Shown piece after piece: positions 1 to 6,156 of a DNA stretch of 9,789 nucleotides. A model generated the notes under the pieces. The model saw nothing but the letters and a program-made list of their open reading frames with translations. It was not told the origin of the DNA and searched no databases. A program made the translations under genes and the position numbers. The DNA lies in assembly GCA_019242065.1 (NCBI GenBank), contig JAFAWJ010000110.1, positions 1 to 9,789 on the forward strand. Direction: 5' to 3'. Origin of the DNA: Chloroflexota bacterium (lineage in GTDB: Bacteria > Chloroflexota > UBA6077 > CF-72). Positions within the stretch are counted from its first letter, which is position 1. The number at the start of each line of letters is the position of its first letter.

Positions 1-333
1 TCAGGGACGACGGCGCAAGCCTCGACGGTTCCAGCGAGCTCCAGCGGCGCTGCAACGGCCCAGACCACCTATAAAGATGGAACCTACACGGGCCAGGGCA
101 CCAGTCGCCGTGGCGACGTGTGGGTCAGCGTCCAGGTGCAGGGCGGACGTATCGCCAACGTATCCATCACGCGCTCGACGCTGCAGTACCCCGTGCGGGA
201 CATTGCCGGTCTGCCGGCCGAAGTGGTCCAGCGCCAGAGCACCCAGGTCGACATCGTCAGCCGCGCCACCTACAGCTCGATGGCCTTCCGCGACGCCGTG
301 ACGCAGGCGCTGTCGGCCGCCCATGGGTCTTGA
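1..333 (+). CDS. FMN-binding domain protein, C-terminal part (5' end outside window)
   Basis: The frame is open from base 1 to the TGA at 331-333, giving 110 visible residues; the N-terminus lies upstream. After a Ser/Thr/Ala-rich linker (about residues 1-23) comes an FMN_bind-type domain starting near YKDGTYTGQG, with the typical strand run VWVSVQVQGGRIANVSI. It ends in the segment VDIVSRATYSSMAFRDAV. In this family (NqrC/RnfG and relatives) a motif of the form S-G-A-T receives FMN covalently on the Thr through a phosphoester bond. The matching Thr here is codon 90 (bases 268-270), but the usual Gly is Arg. The linker suggests the domain is tethered outside the membrane by an N-terminal anchor that I cannot see. 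The transferase gene follows directly, overlapping by 11 bases or separated by 4 depending on its start, which supports flavinylation. I infer a role as an extracytoplasmic one- or two-electron carrier. Confidence 0.85.
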   Translation, partial: SGTTAQASTVPASSSGAATAQTTYKDGTYTGQGTSRRGDVWVSVQVQGGRIANVSITRSTLQYPVRDIAGLPAEVVQRQSTQVDIVSRATYSSMAFRDAVTQALSAAHGS

Positions 334-1246
334 GCAGATGCCTGTGGACACCAGCCGACGACCAGCCGCGCCGCGCCTCAGCCACGCTTTCACCAGCGTG
401 TCGATGGATACGGGCATCACGATCCAGGTCGTCACCACAGGGCCGCGAGACGTCGTGGAAGCCGACGTCCAGCGGGCGCTGGCCTGGTTCGAGACCGTCG
501 AGCGCATCTGCACCCGCTTCGATCCCGGCAGCGAGGTGATGCAACTGCTCAACTTTCGAGTTGGTGAGGCGGTGAAAGTCAGCACCTTGCTCTTCGAAGC
601 CGTGGCGTTTGCCGTGGACCTCGCCGAGCAATCGGATGGCGCGTTCGATCCAACACTCGGGGCGTACATGGAAGGCCTGGGGTTCAACACCAACTATCGG
701 ACGGGCGAGATCGTGCAGACGCCGGTTTCGGCTGGATCGGGGTCGTATCGCGACGTCAAGCTCGATCGGCGGCGACGGACGATTCGGCTGCGGCGGCCGG
801 TCATCCTGGACCTGAATGCGGTGGCCAAAGGGCTGGCGATCGACCTGGCCGCGCGCGAGCTACAGAGGTACGAGGACGTGTGTATCGAAGCCGGTGGCGA
901 TCTGTATGTGCGTGGGCACAATGCCGACGGCGAGTCCTGGCGGGTGGGTATCCAGCATCCACGCGCCGCGAGCGTGCTGGTGGAGACGCTGCACGTGAGC
1001 GACGCGGCCGTGTGCACCTCGGGCGACTACGAGCGGCCGGGGCACCTGGTCGACGGGCGCACACGCGTGGCACGCGAGGACGTGGCGAGTGTCACCGTCG
1101 TGGCGCCCACCGCGATGGCCGCCGACGGACTATCCACGACCGCGCTGGTCCTGGGTCGCGAGCGCGGACTGGCATTCCTCGCGCAGCAAGCCGTCGGTGC
1201 GATCCTGGTCGCCCCAGACGGCGCCGTCAGCAAGGTGAACCTGTGA
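323..1246 (+). CDS. apbE: ApbE-type FAD:protein FMN transferase
   Basis: The enzyme transfers the FMN half of FAD to a Thr of a target protein, with Mg2+ as cofactor. At 307 residues it has the normal family length. Family motifs appear in order: SMDTGITIQV (27-36, usually MGT), SDGAFDPTLG (104-113), LDLNAVAKGLAID (162-174), EAGGDLYVRG (189-198), CTSGDYER (231-238), HLVDGRT (241-247) and AMAADGLSTTALVLG (264-278). The last contains the D-x-x-x-T metal site as D268/T272. Two things are odd: no lipoprotein or Sec signal is apparent at the N-terminus, and the usual HxxDPxTG motif reads HLVDGRTR. ATG 323 gives an 11-base overlap with the upstream gene; an in-frame ATG at 338 would start 4 bases after that stop and keeps the whole domain. 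Neither has a convincing ribosome binding site. Its natural substrate is probably the protein encoded just upstream. Confidence 0.93.
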   Translation: MGLEQMPVDTSRRPAAPRLSHAFTSVSMDTGITIQVVTTGPRDVVEADVQRALAWFETVERICTRFDPGSEVMQLLNFRVGEAVKVSTLLFEAVAFAVDLAEQSDGAFDPTLGAYMEGLGFNTNYRTGEIVQTPVSAGSGSYRDVKLDRRRRTIRLRRPVILDLNAVAKGLAIDLAARELQRYEDVCIEAGGDLYVRGHNADGESWRVGIQHPRAASVLVETLHVSDAAVCTSGDYERPGHLVDGRTRVAREDVASVTVVAPTAMAADGLSTTALVLGRERGLAFLAQQAVGAILVAPDGAVSKVNL

Positions 1247-2052
1247 GCCGGCTGCTGCGCACGCCCAAGGTCCAGATGCTGGTCATTCTGGCGATTCTGC
1301 TGGCCATCGCCATCCCCAGCGACGGCGGCGCCGCACTTGCGCCCAGCCTCGTGGCCGCCATCGTTCCGGCGTGCTTGATCGACGGCATCTGGCTGTCGGC
1401 TAGCGCCAGGCGCTTCCGGTTTCCGATGAGTGCGTTACTGAGCGGGCTGTTCGTCTTCAGCATCCTGTCGGTCGACACCTCGTGGCTCGTGGTCGCCTGG
1501 ACGAGCGCTCTCGCCGTCCTTGGCAAGCGCATCCTGATGACGGGTCGCGGTCACATCTTCAATCCGGCGGCGCTGGCCCTCGTCCTGGCGCCGATCGCCT
1601 TTGGCAGCGGCGAGAGCTGGTGGGGCGCACTCGGCGACGTGTCGTGGGTGTGGCTGATCGTGCTGATCGCCGCTGGCGTGTTCCTCGTCGATCGCCTGAA
1701 CAAGTTCCCGCTCGTCCTGACGTTCCTGGCCGCGTACTTCGGCTTCTTCCTGGTGGCCTCGACGCTGAACGCGCACGCCGTCGCCGAAATGTTCCGCGAG
1801 CCCTTCCTGCAGGCCGCTTTGTTCCTGGCCTTTTTCATGCTGACCGACCCGCCGACGTCGCCGAACCGCTACGTCGACCAGGTGTGGTTCGGCTTGCTGG
1901 CAGCCCTGACCGCCGGCGCGGCGCAGCTGCTGGGTGCTGGCCAGGTGTACCTGTTGATCGCCGTGCTGGTGCCGAACGCGGTGCTGGTGCTCGTGCGCCA
2001 CGTCCGCCGCCAGCCCACCGAAGCGCACGTCAGCGCGCGGGCCATGGCCTGA
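1243..2052 (+). CDS. NqrB/RnfD-like membrane electron-transport subunit
   Basis: This is a 269-residue polytopic membrane protein with about eight to nine hydrophobic helices, for example residues 11-25, 33-50, 62-77, 80-94, 135-150, 157-175, 188-202, 216-230 and 236-252. The family is shown by GHIFNPAALAL (103-113) and FFMLTDPPTSPN (197-208), both characteristic of the NQR2/RnfD/RnfE family. These subunits form the membrane core of Na+-pumping NADH:quinone reductase or Rnf complexes. This short form lacks the S-G-A-T segment that carries covalent FMN in true NqrB/RnfD, so it may serve mainly as a membrane conduit or anchor. The GTG start at 1243 overlaps the ApbE stop by 4 bases (GTGA), indicating translational coupling; the frame is open further upstream, but that part overlaps apbE and reads as Arg-rich nonsense. 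Other Nqr/Rnf subunits are not visible here, so a complete pump cannot be claimed. Confidence 0.85.
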   Translation: MSRLLRTPKVQMLVILAILLAIAIPSDGGAALAPSLVAAIVPACLIDGIWLSASARRFRFPMSALLSGLFVFSILSVDTSWLVVAWTSALAVLGKRILMTGRGHIFNPAALALVLAPIAFGSGESWWGALGDVSWVWLIVLIAAGVFLVDRLNKFPLVLTFLAAYFGFFLVASTLNAHAVAEMFREPFLQAALFLAFFMLTDPPTSPNRYVDQVWFGLLAALTAGAAQLLGAGQVYLLIAVLVPNAVLVLVRHVRRQPTEAHVSARAMA

Positions 2053-2076
2053 ACACGTTTGATCGCCTGAACCGTG

Positions 2077-2082
2077 TAGCCT
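2077..2082 (+). promoter_or_regulatory. Possible -10 element for a leaderless nitroreductase transcript
   Basis: TAGCCT fits the TANNNT form of a -10 hexamer and ends 6 bases before the ATG at 2089, which would put the transcription start at or next to the start codon. No Shine-Dalgarno sequence precedes that ATG, which agrees with leaderless initiation. There is no good -35 at the right distance, and a hexamer this loose is common by chance, so this is a weak call. Confidence 0.25.
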
Positions 2083-2088
2083 GCCCGC

Positions 2089-2739
2089 ATGGAGCAGGAC
2101 TACGCCCGTCTCAGCATGCCACTTGGCGAAGCCATGTTCAGCCAGCGGTCCATCCGTCGCTTTCGATCTGACCCCATCCCCGTCGACGACCTTGAATTGA
2201 TCATGGAGGCCGCCGTCAAGGCGCCCAACGGTGGCAACCGTCAACCGGCGCGATTTCTGATCCTCACCGATCCCGACGTCATCCGCGAGTTCGGCGCGCT
2301 GTATCGCGAGGCCTGGTGGGCTAAGCGCCGCGACGAGAAGCGGCCCTGGACTCGCCGTGAGGAAATCCCCGCCGAAGACCGCGGCTCCGCCGCCGCGGCA
2401 AGGCTTGCCGACGAAATCAAGGACGCGCCCTGTATCGTCCTCGCCCTGACCGCGATGAAAAACGGCGCGTCGTCGGTGATCCCCGCCGTGCAGAACCTGA
2501 TGCTGGCCGCGCGGGCCCTGGGCATCGGCTCGGTACCAACCACCCTGCACGCGCAGGTGCTCGACCGTGTCTATGCGTTGCTGAAGATTCCGTCCGACAT
2601 GGAATTCCACCTGTGCATTCCACTCGGGTACCCACGGGGCAAGTTCGGTCCAACGCAGCGCCTGCCGGCGGCTGAGGTCAGCTACCTCAACCACTGGTCG
2701 TCTCCAGCACCCTGGACGGCCGTGGCCGCGACCCGCTAG
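2089..2739 (+). CDS. Nitroreductase-family FMN oxidoreductase
   Basis: This 216-residue protein belongs to the FMN-dependent nitroreductase family, which reduces nitro compounds, quinones or other small acceptors with NAD(P)H, usually as a cytosolic dimer. FMN phosphate contacts are recognisable in QRSIRRFR (19-26), the flavin loop in APNGGNRQPARFLIL (45-59), the core helix in SVIPAVQNLMLAARALGIGS (129-148) and the closing YPRGKFGP (181-188). A charged insert at about residues 73-105 (YREAWWAKRRDEKRP onward) resembles the subgroup with a larger lid region. The substrate cannot be told from sequence. The gene begins 36 bases after the RnfD-like stop without overlap, so it may be a separate unit. 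ATG 2089 is preferred because of the TAGCCT box upstream; in-frame ATGs at 2116 and 2134 would also keep the core. A functional link to the flavin module upstream is only suggestive. Confidence 0.88.
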   Translation: MEQDYARLSMPLGEAMFSQRSIRRFRSDPIPVDDLELIMEAAVKAPNGGNRQPARFLILTDPDVIREFGALYREAWWAKRRDEKRPWTRREEIPAEDRGSAAAARLADEIKDAPCIVLALTAMKNGASSVIPAVQNLMLAARALGIGSVPTTLHAQVLDRVYALLKIPSDMEFHLCIPLGYPRGKFGPTQRLPAAEVSYLNHWSSPAPWTAVAATR

Positions 2740-2763
2740 TCCGCCAGTCATTCGCGCCCGCGG

Positions 2764-3504
2764 GTGAGAATTTCGTCGACCTTGCTGGGGCCCCAGGTCC
2801 GAAGCGTTGCCGCCGTTCGCGAGTCGCCCTGGTTCAACGTCCGGGCGGCCGCGCCGCGCGTGCTGGCCGTGGTCGTGTACGGAGTGGCCATGGCCTACGT
2901 CGAGTCGGCCGCGGTGCTGTACCTGCGCACGATTTACGGCGGCGTCGACCCGGTCGGGCCGCGGCATTCGCTGTTCCAGCCGCTGCCGGACTTCGTCGGG
3001 ATCGAGGTCGGACGTGAAGCCGCCACGATGCTCATGCTGGGATCGGTCGGTTACCTGGCGGCCTCGACGGCCGCGGGACGCATTGGCGCGTTTGCCGTCG
3101 CGATGGGCATCTGGGACATCTTTTATTACGTGTTCCTCTGGTTGTTCGCCGGGTGGCCAGAATCGCCGTTGGCGCCGGACGTCTTGTTTCTGATCCCGTT
3201 GCCGTGGTGGGGTCCGGTCGCGGCGCCGGTCCTGCTGGCGCTGGTGATCGTGGTGGCGGGCAGCGCGGCGATGGCCCGCGAGCTGGGGGACGGCCTGCCG
3301 CGATTGCGTCGGGCCGAGCTGCTGACCATCCTCGGCGGCGCCGGATTGTGTCTGGCAGCCTTCATGGCGAATGCGCTCGTGCAGTTGCCCGACGGCCTGG
3401 CAGCCGCCTTCAACGTCCGAGGCGGTCCGTTCGCCTGGCCGATCTACCTGCTGGGCGTCGCCGTCGGCAGTCTCGGGTTGTTTCGCAGCCTGAGAATCGT
3501 GTAG
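2764..3504 (+). CDS. Conserved membrane protein of unknown function, about six helices
   Basis: I do not recognise a named family with known function. The 246-residue product has a soluble N-terminal stretch (1-30), then hydrophobic helices near 33-55, 85-101, 107-129, 138-168 (possibly two), 187-205 and 224-242. Polar and aromatic residues inside membrane segments look conserved in character: YVESAAVLYLRTIYGG (45-60), VGREAATMLML (82-92), GIWDIFYYVFLWLFAGWPES (115-134) and LFLIPLPWWGPVAAP (141-155). The buried Glu, Arg, Trp and Asp suggest a functional site rather than a plain anchor. I recall similar sequences annotated as hypothetical membrane proteins in other phyla, but cannot verify this here. 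The start is uncertain: GTG 2764 is the first available codon in a 24-base gap, TTG 2782 is an alternative, and neither has a good ribosome binding site. Spacing on both sides gives no operon partner. Confidence 0.7.
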   Translation: MRISSTLLGPQVRSVAAVRESPWFNVRAAAPRVLAVVVYGVAMAYVESAAVLYLRTIYGGVDPVGPRHSLFQPLPDFVGIEVGREAATMLMLGSVGYLAASTAAGRIGAFAVAMGIWDIFYYVFLWLFAGWPESPLAPDVLFLIPLPWWGPVAAPVLLALVIVVAGSAAMARELGDGLPRLRRAELLTILGGAGLCLAAFMANALVQLPDGLAAAFNVRGGPFAWPIYLLGVAVGSLGLFRSLRIV

Positions 3505-3531
3505 ACCACCCTACTCGCGAGCGCCGGGACG

Positions 3532-3540
3532 TGGTACGGT
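3532..3540 (+). promoter_or_regulatory. Possible extended -10 promoter for the MoxR/VWA operon
   Basis: TGGTACGGT matches the extended -10 form TGnTANNNT and lies in the 72-base gap between 3504 and 3577, the longest gap in the window. It would give a leader of about 30 bases before the GTG at 3577. No -35 hexamer is convincing, which an extended -10 can tolerate. The position at the head of the operon is the main support. Confidence 0.3.
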
Positions 3541-3576
3541 GCCCACTTCCCCGCACTTTGGATTGGACCCATTGTC

Positions 3577-5118
3577 GTGCACGTCGAAGGCCTCACCCGC
3601 CCGCTGCCGCCCGACTCCGCGGTGGGCGAGCTGCGTGCGCGGCTCGGACGATTGCGCTGGCGTCTGGGTCTGGAACGGCTGGCGCAGGCCGCGCTGCGTG
3701 GACTCGTCGCCAGTAGCGTCGCGCTGATCGTCCTCAGTCTCGGGCTGTGGCTCGCGGGTGGCAACCGGGCCGCGCTCTGGCTCGCCGCCGCGCCACTGCT
3801 GGCCGCGCTCGCGCTTGCGATCGTCCGCTGGCCGTCGCCCCATCAGACGGCCGTCGTCGCCGACCGCCGCCTGGGATTGGCAGAACGCCTCGTGACCGCG
3901 GTCGAGCTCAGCCAGTCGGGACCCAGCGGTCGCTTTGACCTCGTCCAGATCCGCGACACCCTCCGCCACGTGGTGCCCGCCCCGCGGGCATGGCTGGCGT
4001 TCGAGGCGCGCACCCGCATCGAGGCGCTGATCGCGGTCGTCGCCCTGGTGCTCGCGCTGGCCGCCGCGACCTTCGTTCCGCATGTCCCGCGACCGGTGAG
4101 GACGGCGGCTCCGCTCCTGGCCGACGTGTCTGCCAGCAGCGCGGCTGATGACGCGGCGCCTGACCGCGGCGTGCCGATCGCCGCCACGGCACCCGACCAG
4201 ACGGCTGGTGTCCCGGCGCCCCCCCAGGTTGGCGCCGTGCCCGCCGATCTCGCCAGCCGCGTCCAGCAGGAGCAGGCCGAGCGCGTCGCCATGGACATGC
4301 TGGCCCAGGGCCTGGGTAGCGTCTCGGCAGGGCAGTCCGCCGCCGAGGCCATCCAGCAAGGTGACTTTGGCGCCGCCCACGATCAGATCCAATCGCTCGG
4401 CGACCAGGCCGATCAGCTTTCTGACGCGGCCAAGCAACAGCTCGCCCACGGCTTGCAACAGGCCGCCGCCAGCACCAGCCAGTCGGACCGGGCGCTGGCC
4501 GACCGCGAGCAACAGGCGGCGCAGGCGCTCTCGCGCTCGACCTATGTCGAGCAGCGTCAGGCCCTGAACGCGCTGGCCGACCAGGTGCAGCGCAGCGGCT
4601 CGCGGAGCGTGCCCGCCGATCAGCTCGAACGCGACCAGGGACAGTTGCAACAACAGCAGCTCGGTCAGCCGCGGGGCTCAGCGACGTCGACGCAGCGCGG
4701 GCAGGCAGCCAACGGTGCGCAATCCGGGGCCTCGAGCGCGGCCGCGTCCGGGGTCTCGCAGAACGGGGATCCGGGCCAGCAGACGGGCTCCGCCTCAGGG
4801 GGTGTGTCCCAATCCGGCAACGGCGCGGCCGATCAGGGCGGCGCGGGCGCGGGCACGGGCAGCTCGCCGGATCCCTTCTCCAACGCGGCCTCACGCCTCG
4901 ACAGTGCGGGCCAGCAGGTGCAGGTGCCCACCCGGCTGGGTCCTGGCGCTGGCGTGCGACCGGCCGACGGAACCGAGGACCAGTCGACCGACGATGCCTC
5001 ACTCGGTGGCCAGTCGGTAGCCGAGCAGGCGCAAGCGCAGCACACCGGTCAGGTGATCCCCGAGCAGAACCTGGTACCAGGCGAGGAGCGACCCGTCGTG
5101 CGGGACTACTTCCGATGA
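3577..5118 (+). CDS. DUF4175-like membrane protein with Gln/Ser/Gly-rich tail, first gene of MoxR operon
   Basis: This 513-residue protein has two N-terminal membrane helices (about 43-60 and 66-83) and a segment with PHQTAVVADRRLGLAERLVTA (88-108). A third helix (about 148-166) follows, and then a long soluble region. Residues 225-340 are Ala/Gln-rich and probably helical or coiled coil (LASRVQQEQAERVAMDMLAQ onward); 350-490 are low-complexity Q, S, G and A; the tail ends in RPVVRDYFR. The membrane layout, the LGLAERLVTA-type motif and the C-terminal VRDYF remind me of DUF4175-like proteins found next to moxR, but the match is from memory and the function is unknown. The GTG start at 3577 has only a weak GGA upstream. 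The stop overlaps the moxR start by 4 bases, so the two are probably made together. A scaffold or client-binding role for the ATPase is my inference. Confidence 0.75.
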   Translation: MHVEGLTRPLPPDSAVGELRARLGRLRWRLGLERLAQAALRGLVASSVALIVLSLGLWLAGGNRAALWLAAAPLLAALALAIVRWPSPHQTAVVADRRLGLAERLVTAVELSQSGPSGRFDLVQIRDTLRHVVPAPRAWLAFEARTRIEALIAVVALVLALAAATFVPHVPRPVRTAAPLLADVSASSAADDAAPDRGVPIAATAPDQTAGVPAPPQVGAVPADLASRVQQEQAERVAMDMLAQGLGSVSAGQSAAEAIQQGDFGAAHDQIQSLGDQADQLSDAAKQQLAHGLQQAAASTSQSDRALADREQQAAQALSRSTYVEQRQALNALADQVQRSGSRSVPADQLERDQGQLQQQQLGQPRGSATSTQRGQAANGAQSGASSAAASGVSQNGDPGQQTGSASGGVSQSGNGAADQGGAGAGTGSSPDPFSNAASRLDSAGQQVQVPTRLGPGAGVRPADGTEDQSTDDASLGGQSVAEQAQAQHTGQVIPEQNLVPGEERPVVRDYFR

Positions 5119-6137
5119 TGCGGGTCGTCCCCGAACCGAATACGGATCCCGCCGAGGAGGACATCGTCCGCCTGCGGACCACCGTCCAGGCGCTCGAACG
5201 CGAGGTCGGCCGCGTGATCGTCGGGCAGGACCTGGTGGTGCGCGGCGTCACGATCGCGCTGCTCGCCGGCGGTCACGTCCTGCTCGAAGGGCTGCCTGGC
5301 CTGGGCAAGACGCTGCTGGTGCGCAGCATTGCTCGGGCGCTGAGCCTGCAGTACAGCCGGATTCAGTTCACGCCCGACCTGATGCCCGCCGACATTCTCG
5401 GCACCAACGTCCTGCTCGAAACCCAGCACACGTCAGGTCGCGCCTTCCAGTTCCAGCCCGGGCCGATCTTCGCCAACCTGGTTCTTGCCGACGAGATCAA
5501 TCGCGCCACCCCGCGCACTCAGTCCGCCTTGCTGGAGGCGATGCAGGAACAGGCGGTCAGCATTGGCACCACCAGCCACGCGCTGCCTCTGCCGTTCTTT
5601 GTGCTGGCGACCCAGAACCCGATCGAGCTCGAAGGCACCTACCCGTTGCCGGAGGCGGAGCTCGACCGCTTCTTCTTCAAGCTCAACGTGGGCTTTCCGT
5701 CGCGCGCCGAGCTCGGCCAGATCATCGAGCGCACAACCGGTCCGCACGTCGAGTCGCCGACGCCCGTGACCGACGGCGCCAGCGTCCTGGAGTTGCAGGC
5801 CATTGCGCGCGAGATTCCGCTGGCCTCACACGTCGCCGACTACGCCGTACGCCTGGTGCTGGCCAGCCATGCCGAGCTGCCCGAAGCCGCCGAAACGGCC
5901 AAACGCAACGTCAAGTTTGGCGCCAGTCCACGCGCGGCGCAGGCGATCATCCTGGCGGCCAAGATCCACGCCGTCCTGGCCGGACGCTTCAATGTGGCCT
6001 TCGACGACGTGCGCCGGGTTGTCCTGCCCGCCCTGCGCCACCGACTGATCCTCAACTACGAAGCCGAAGCCAGGGGCATGACGACCGACCGCGTCGTCGC
6101 CGAGCTGCTGTCGGCGGTTCCGGAGCAGGGTTCCTAG
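5115..6137 (+). CDS. MoxR-family AAA+ ATPase
   Basis: MoxR ATPases are cytosolic ring-forming AAA+ proteins that use ATP to remodel or mature partner complexes, commonly with VWA proteins encoded beside them. The 340-residue product is of typical length. It shows Walker A GLPGLGKT (59-66), MoxR-type FTPDLMPADILG (85-96), Walker B LVLADEINRA (122-131), sensor 1 ATQNP (165-169), an arginine-finger region PEAELDRFFF (179-188) and sensor 2 GASPRA (269-274). All catalytic residues appear intact, so it should be active. ATG 5115 overlaps the previous stop as ATGATG, with a second in-frame ATG at 5118. There is no close Shine-Dalgarno sequence, which favours coupling to upstream translation. DUF58 and VWA genes follow, the classic companions, but the client complex is not identifiable. 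Confidence 0.96.
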   Translation: MMRVVPEPNTDPAEEDIVRLRTTVQALEREVGRVIVGQDLVVRGVTIALLAGGHVLLEGLPGLGKTLLVRSIARALSLQYSRIQFTPDLMPADILGTNVLLETQHTSGRAFQFQPGPIFANLVLADEINRATPRTQSALLEAMQEQAVSIGTTSHALPLPFFVLATQNPIELEGTYPLPEAELDRFFFKLNVGFPSRAELGQIIERTTGPHVESPTPVTDGASVLELQAIAREIPLASHVADYAVRLVLASHAELPEAAETAKRNVKFGASPRAAQAIILAAKIHAVLAGRFNVAFDDVRRVVLPALRHRLILNYEAEARGMTTDRVVAELLSAVPEQGS

Positions 6138-6141
6138 ACAC

Positions 6142-6146
6142 AAGGA
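6142..6146 (+). promoter_or_regulatory. Ribosome binding site for the DUF58 gene
   Basis: AAGGA stands 10 bases before the GTG at 6157 in the 19-base gap after moxR. It is one of the few recognisable Shine-Dalgarno sequences here and decides for the GTG start. Confidence 0.5.
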
Positions 6147-6156
6147 CTTTCTCGGC

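Noticed and set aside
880..1242. Upstream extension of the RnfD-like frame
   Set aside because: It lies wholly inside apbE and translates to an Arg-rich sequence unlike a membrane protein; GTG 1243 gives the usual coupled overlap.
2757..2764. CCCGCGGG at the start of the membrane protein gene
   Set aside because: A short perfect palindrome with no loop and no T-run; not a credible terminator or operator alone.
1435..2967. Long open frame on the minus strand (510 codons)
   Set aside because: It spans two genes with clear family motifs on the + strand, its translation is rich in Arg, Gly, His and Gln without any motif, and such antisense frames are expected at this GC content.
3514..3521. Palindrome CTCGCGAG before the MoxR operon
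   Set aside because: Only 8 bases without loop or flanking symmetry; expected by chance in GC-rich DNA and not a terminator.
3511..4653. Long minus-strand frame opposite the DUF4175-like gene
   Set aside because: It is antisense to a gene with membrane helices and operon overlap; its own product shows no domain.
4626..4860. Gln/Ser/Gly-rich stretch considered as a tandem DNA repeat
   Set aside because: The bases show no fixed repeat unit; the bias is in the protein composition only.
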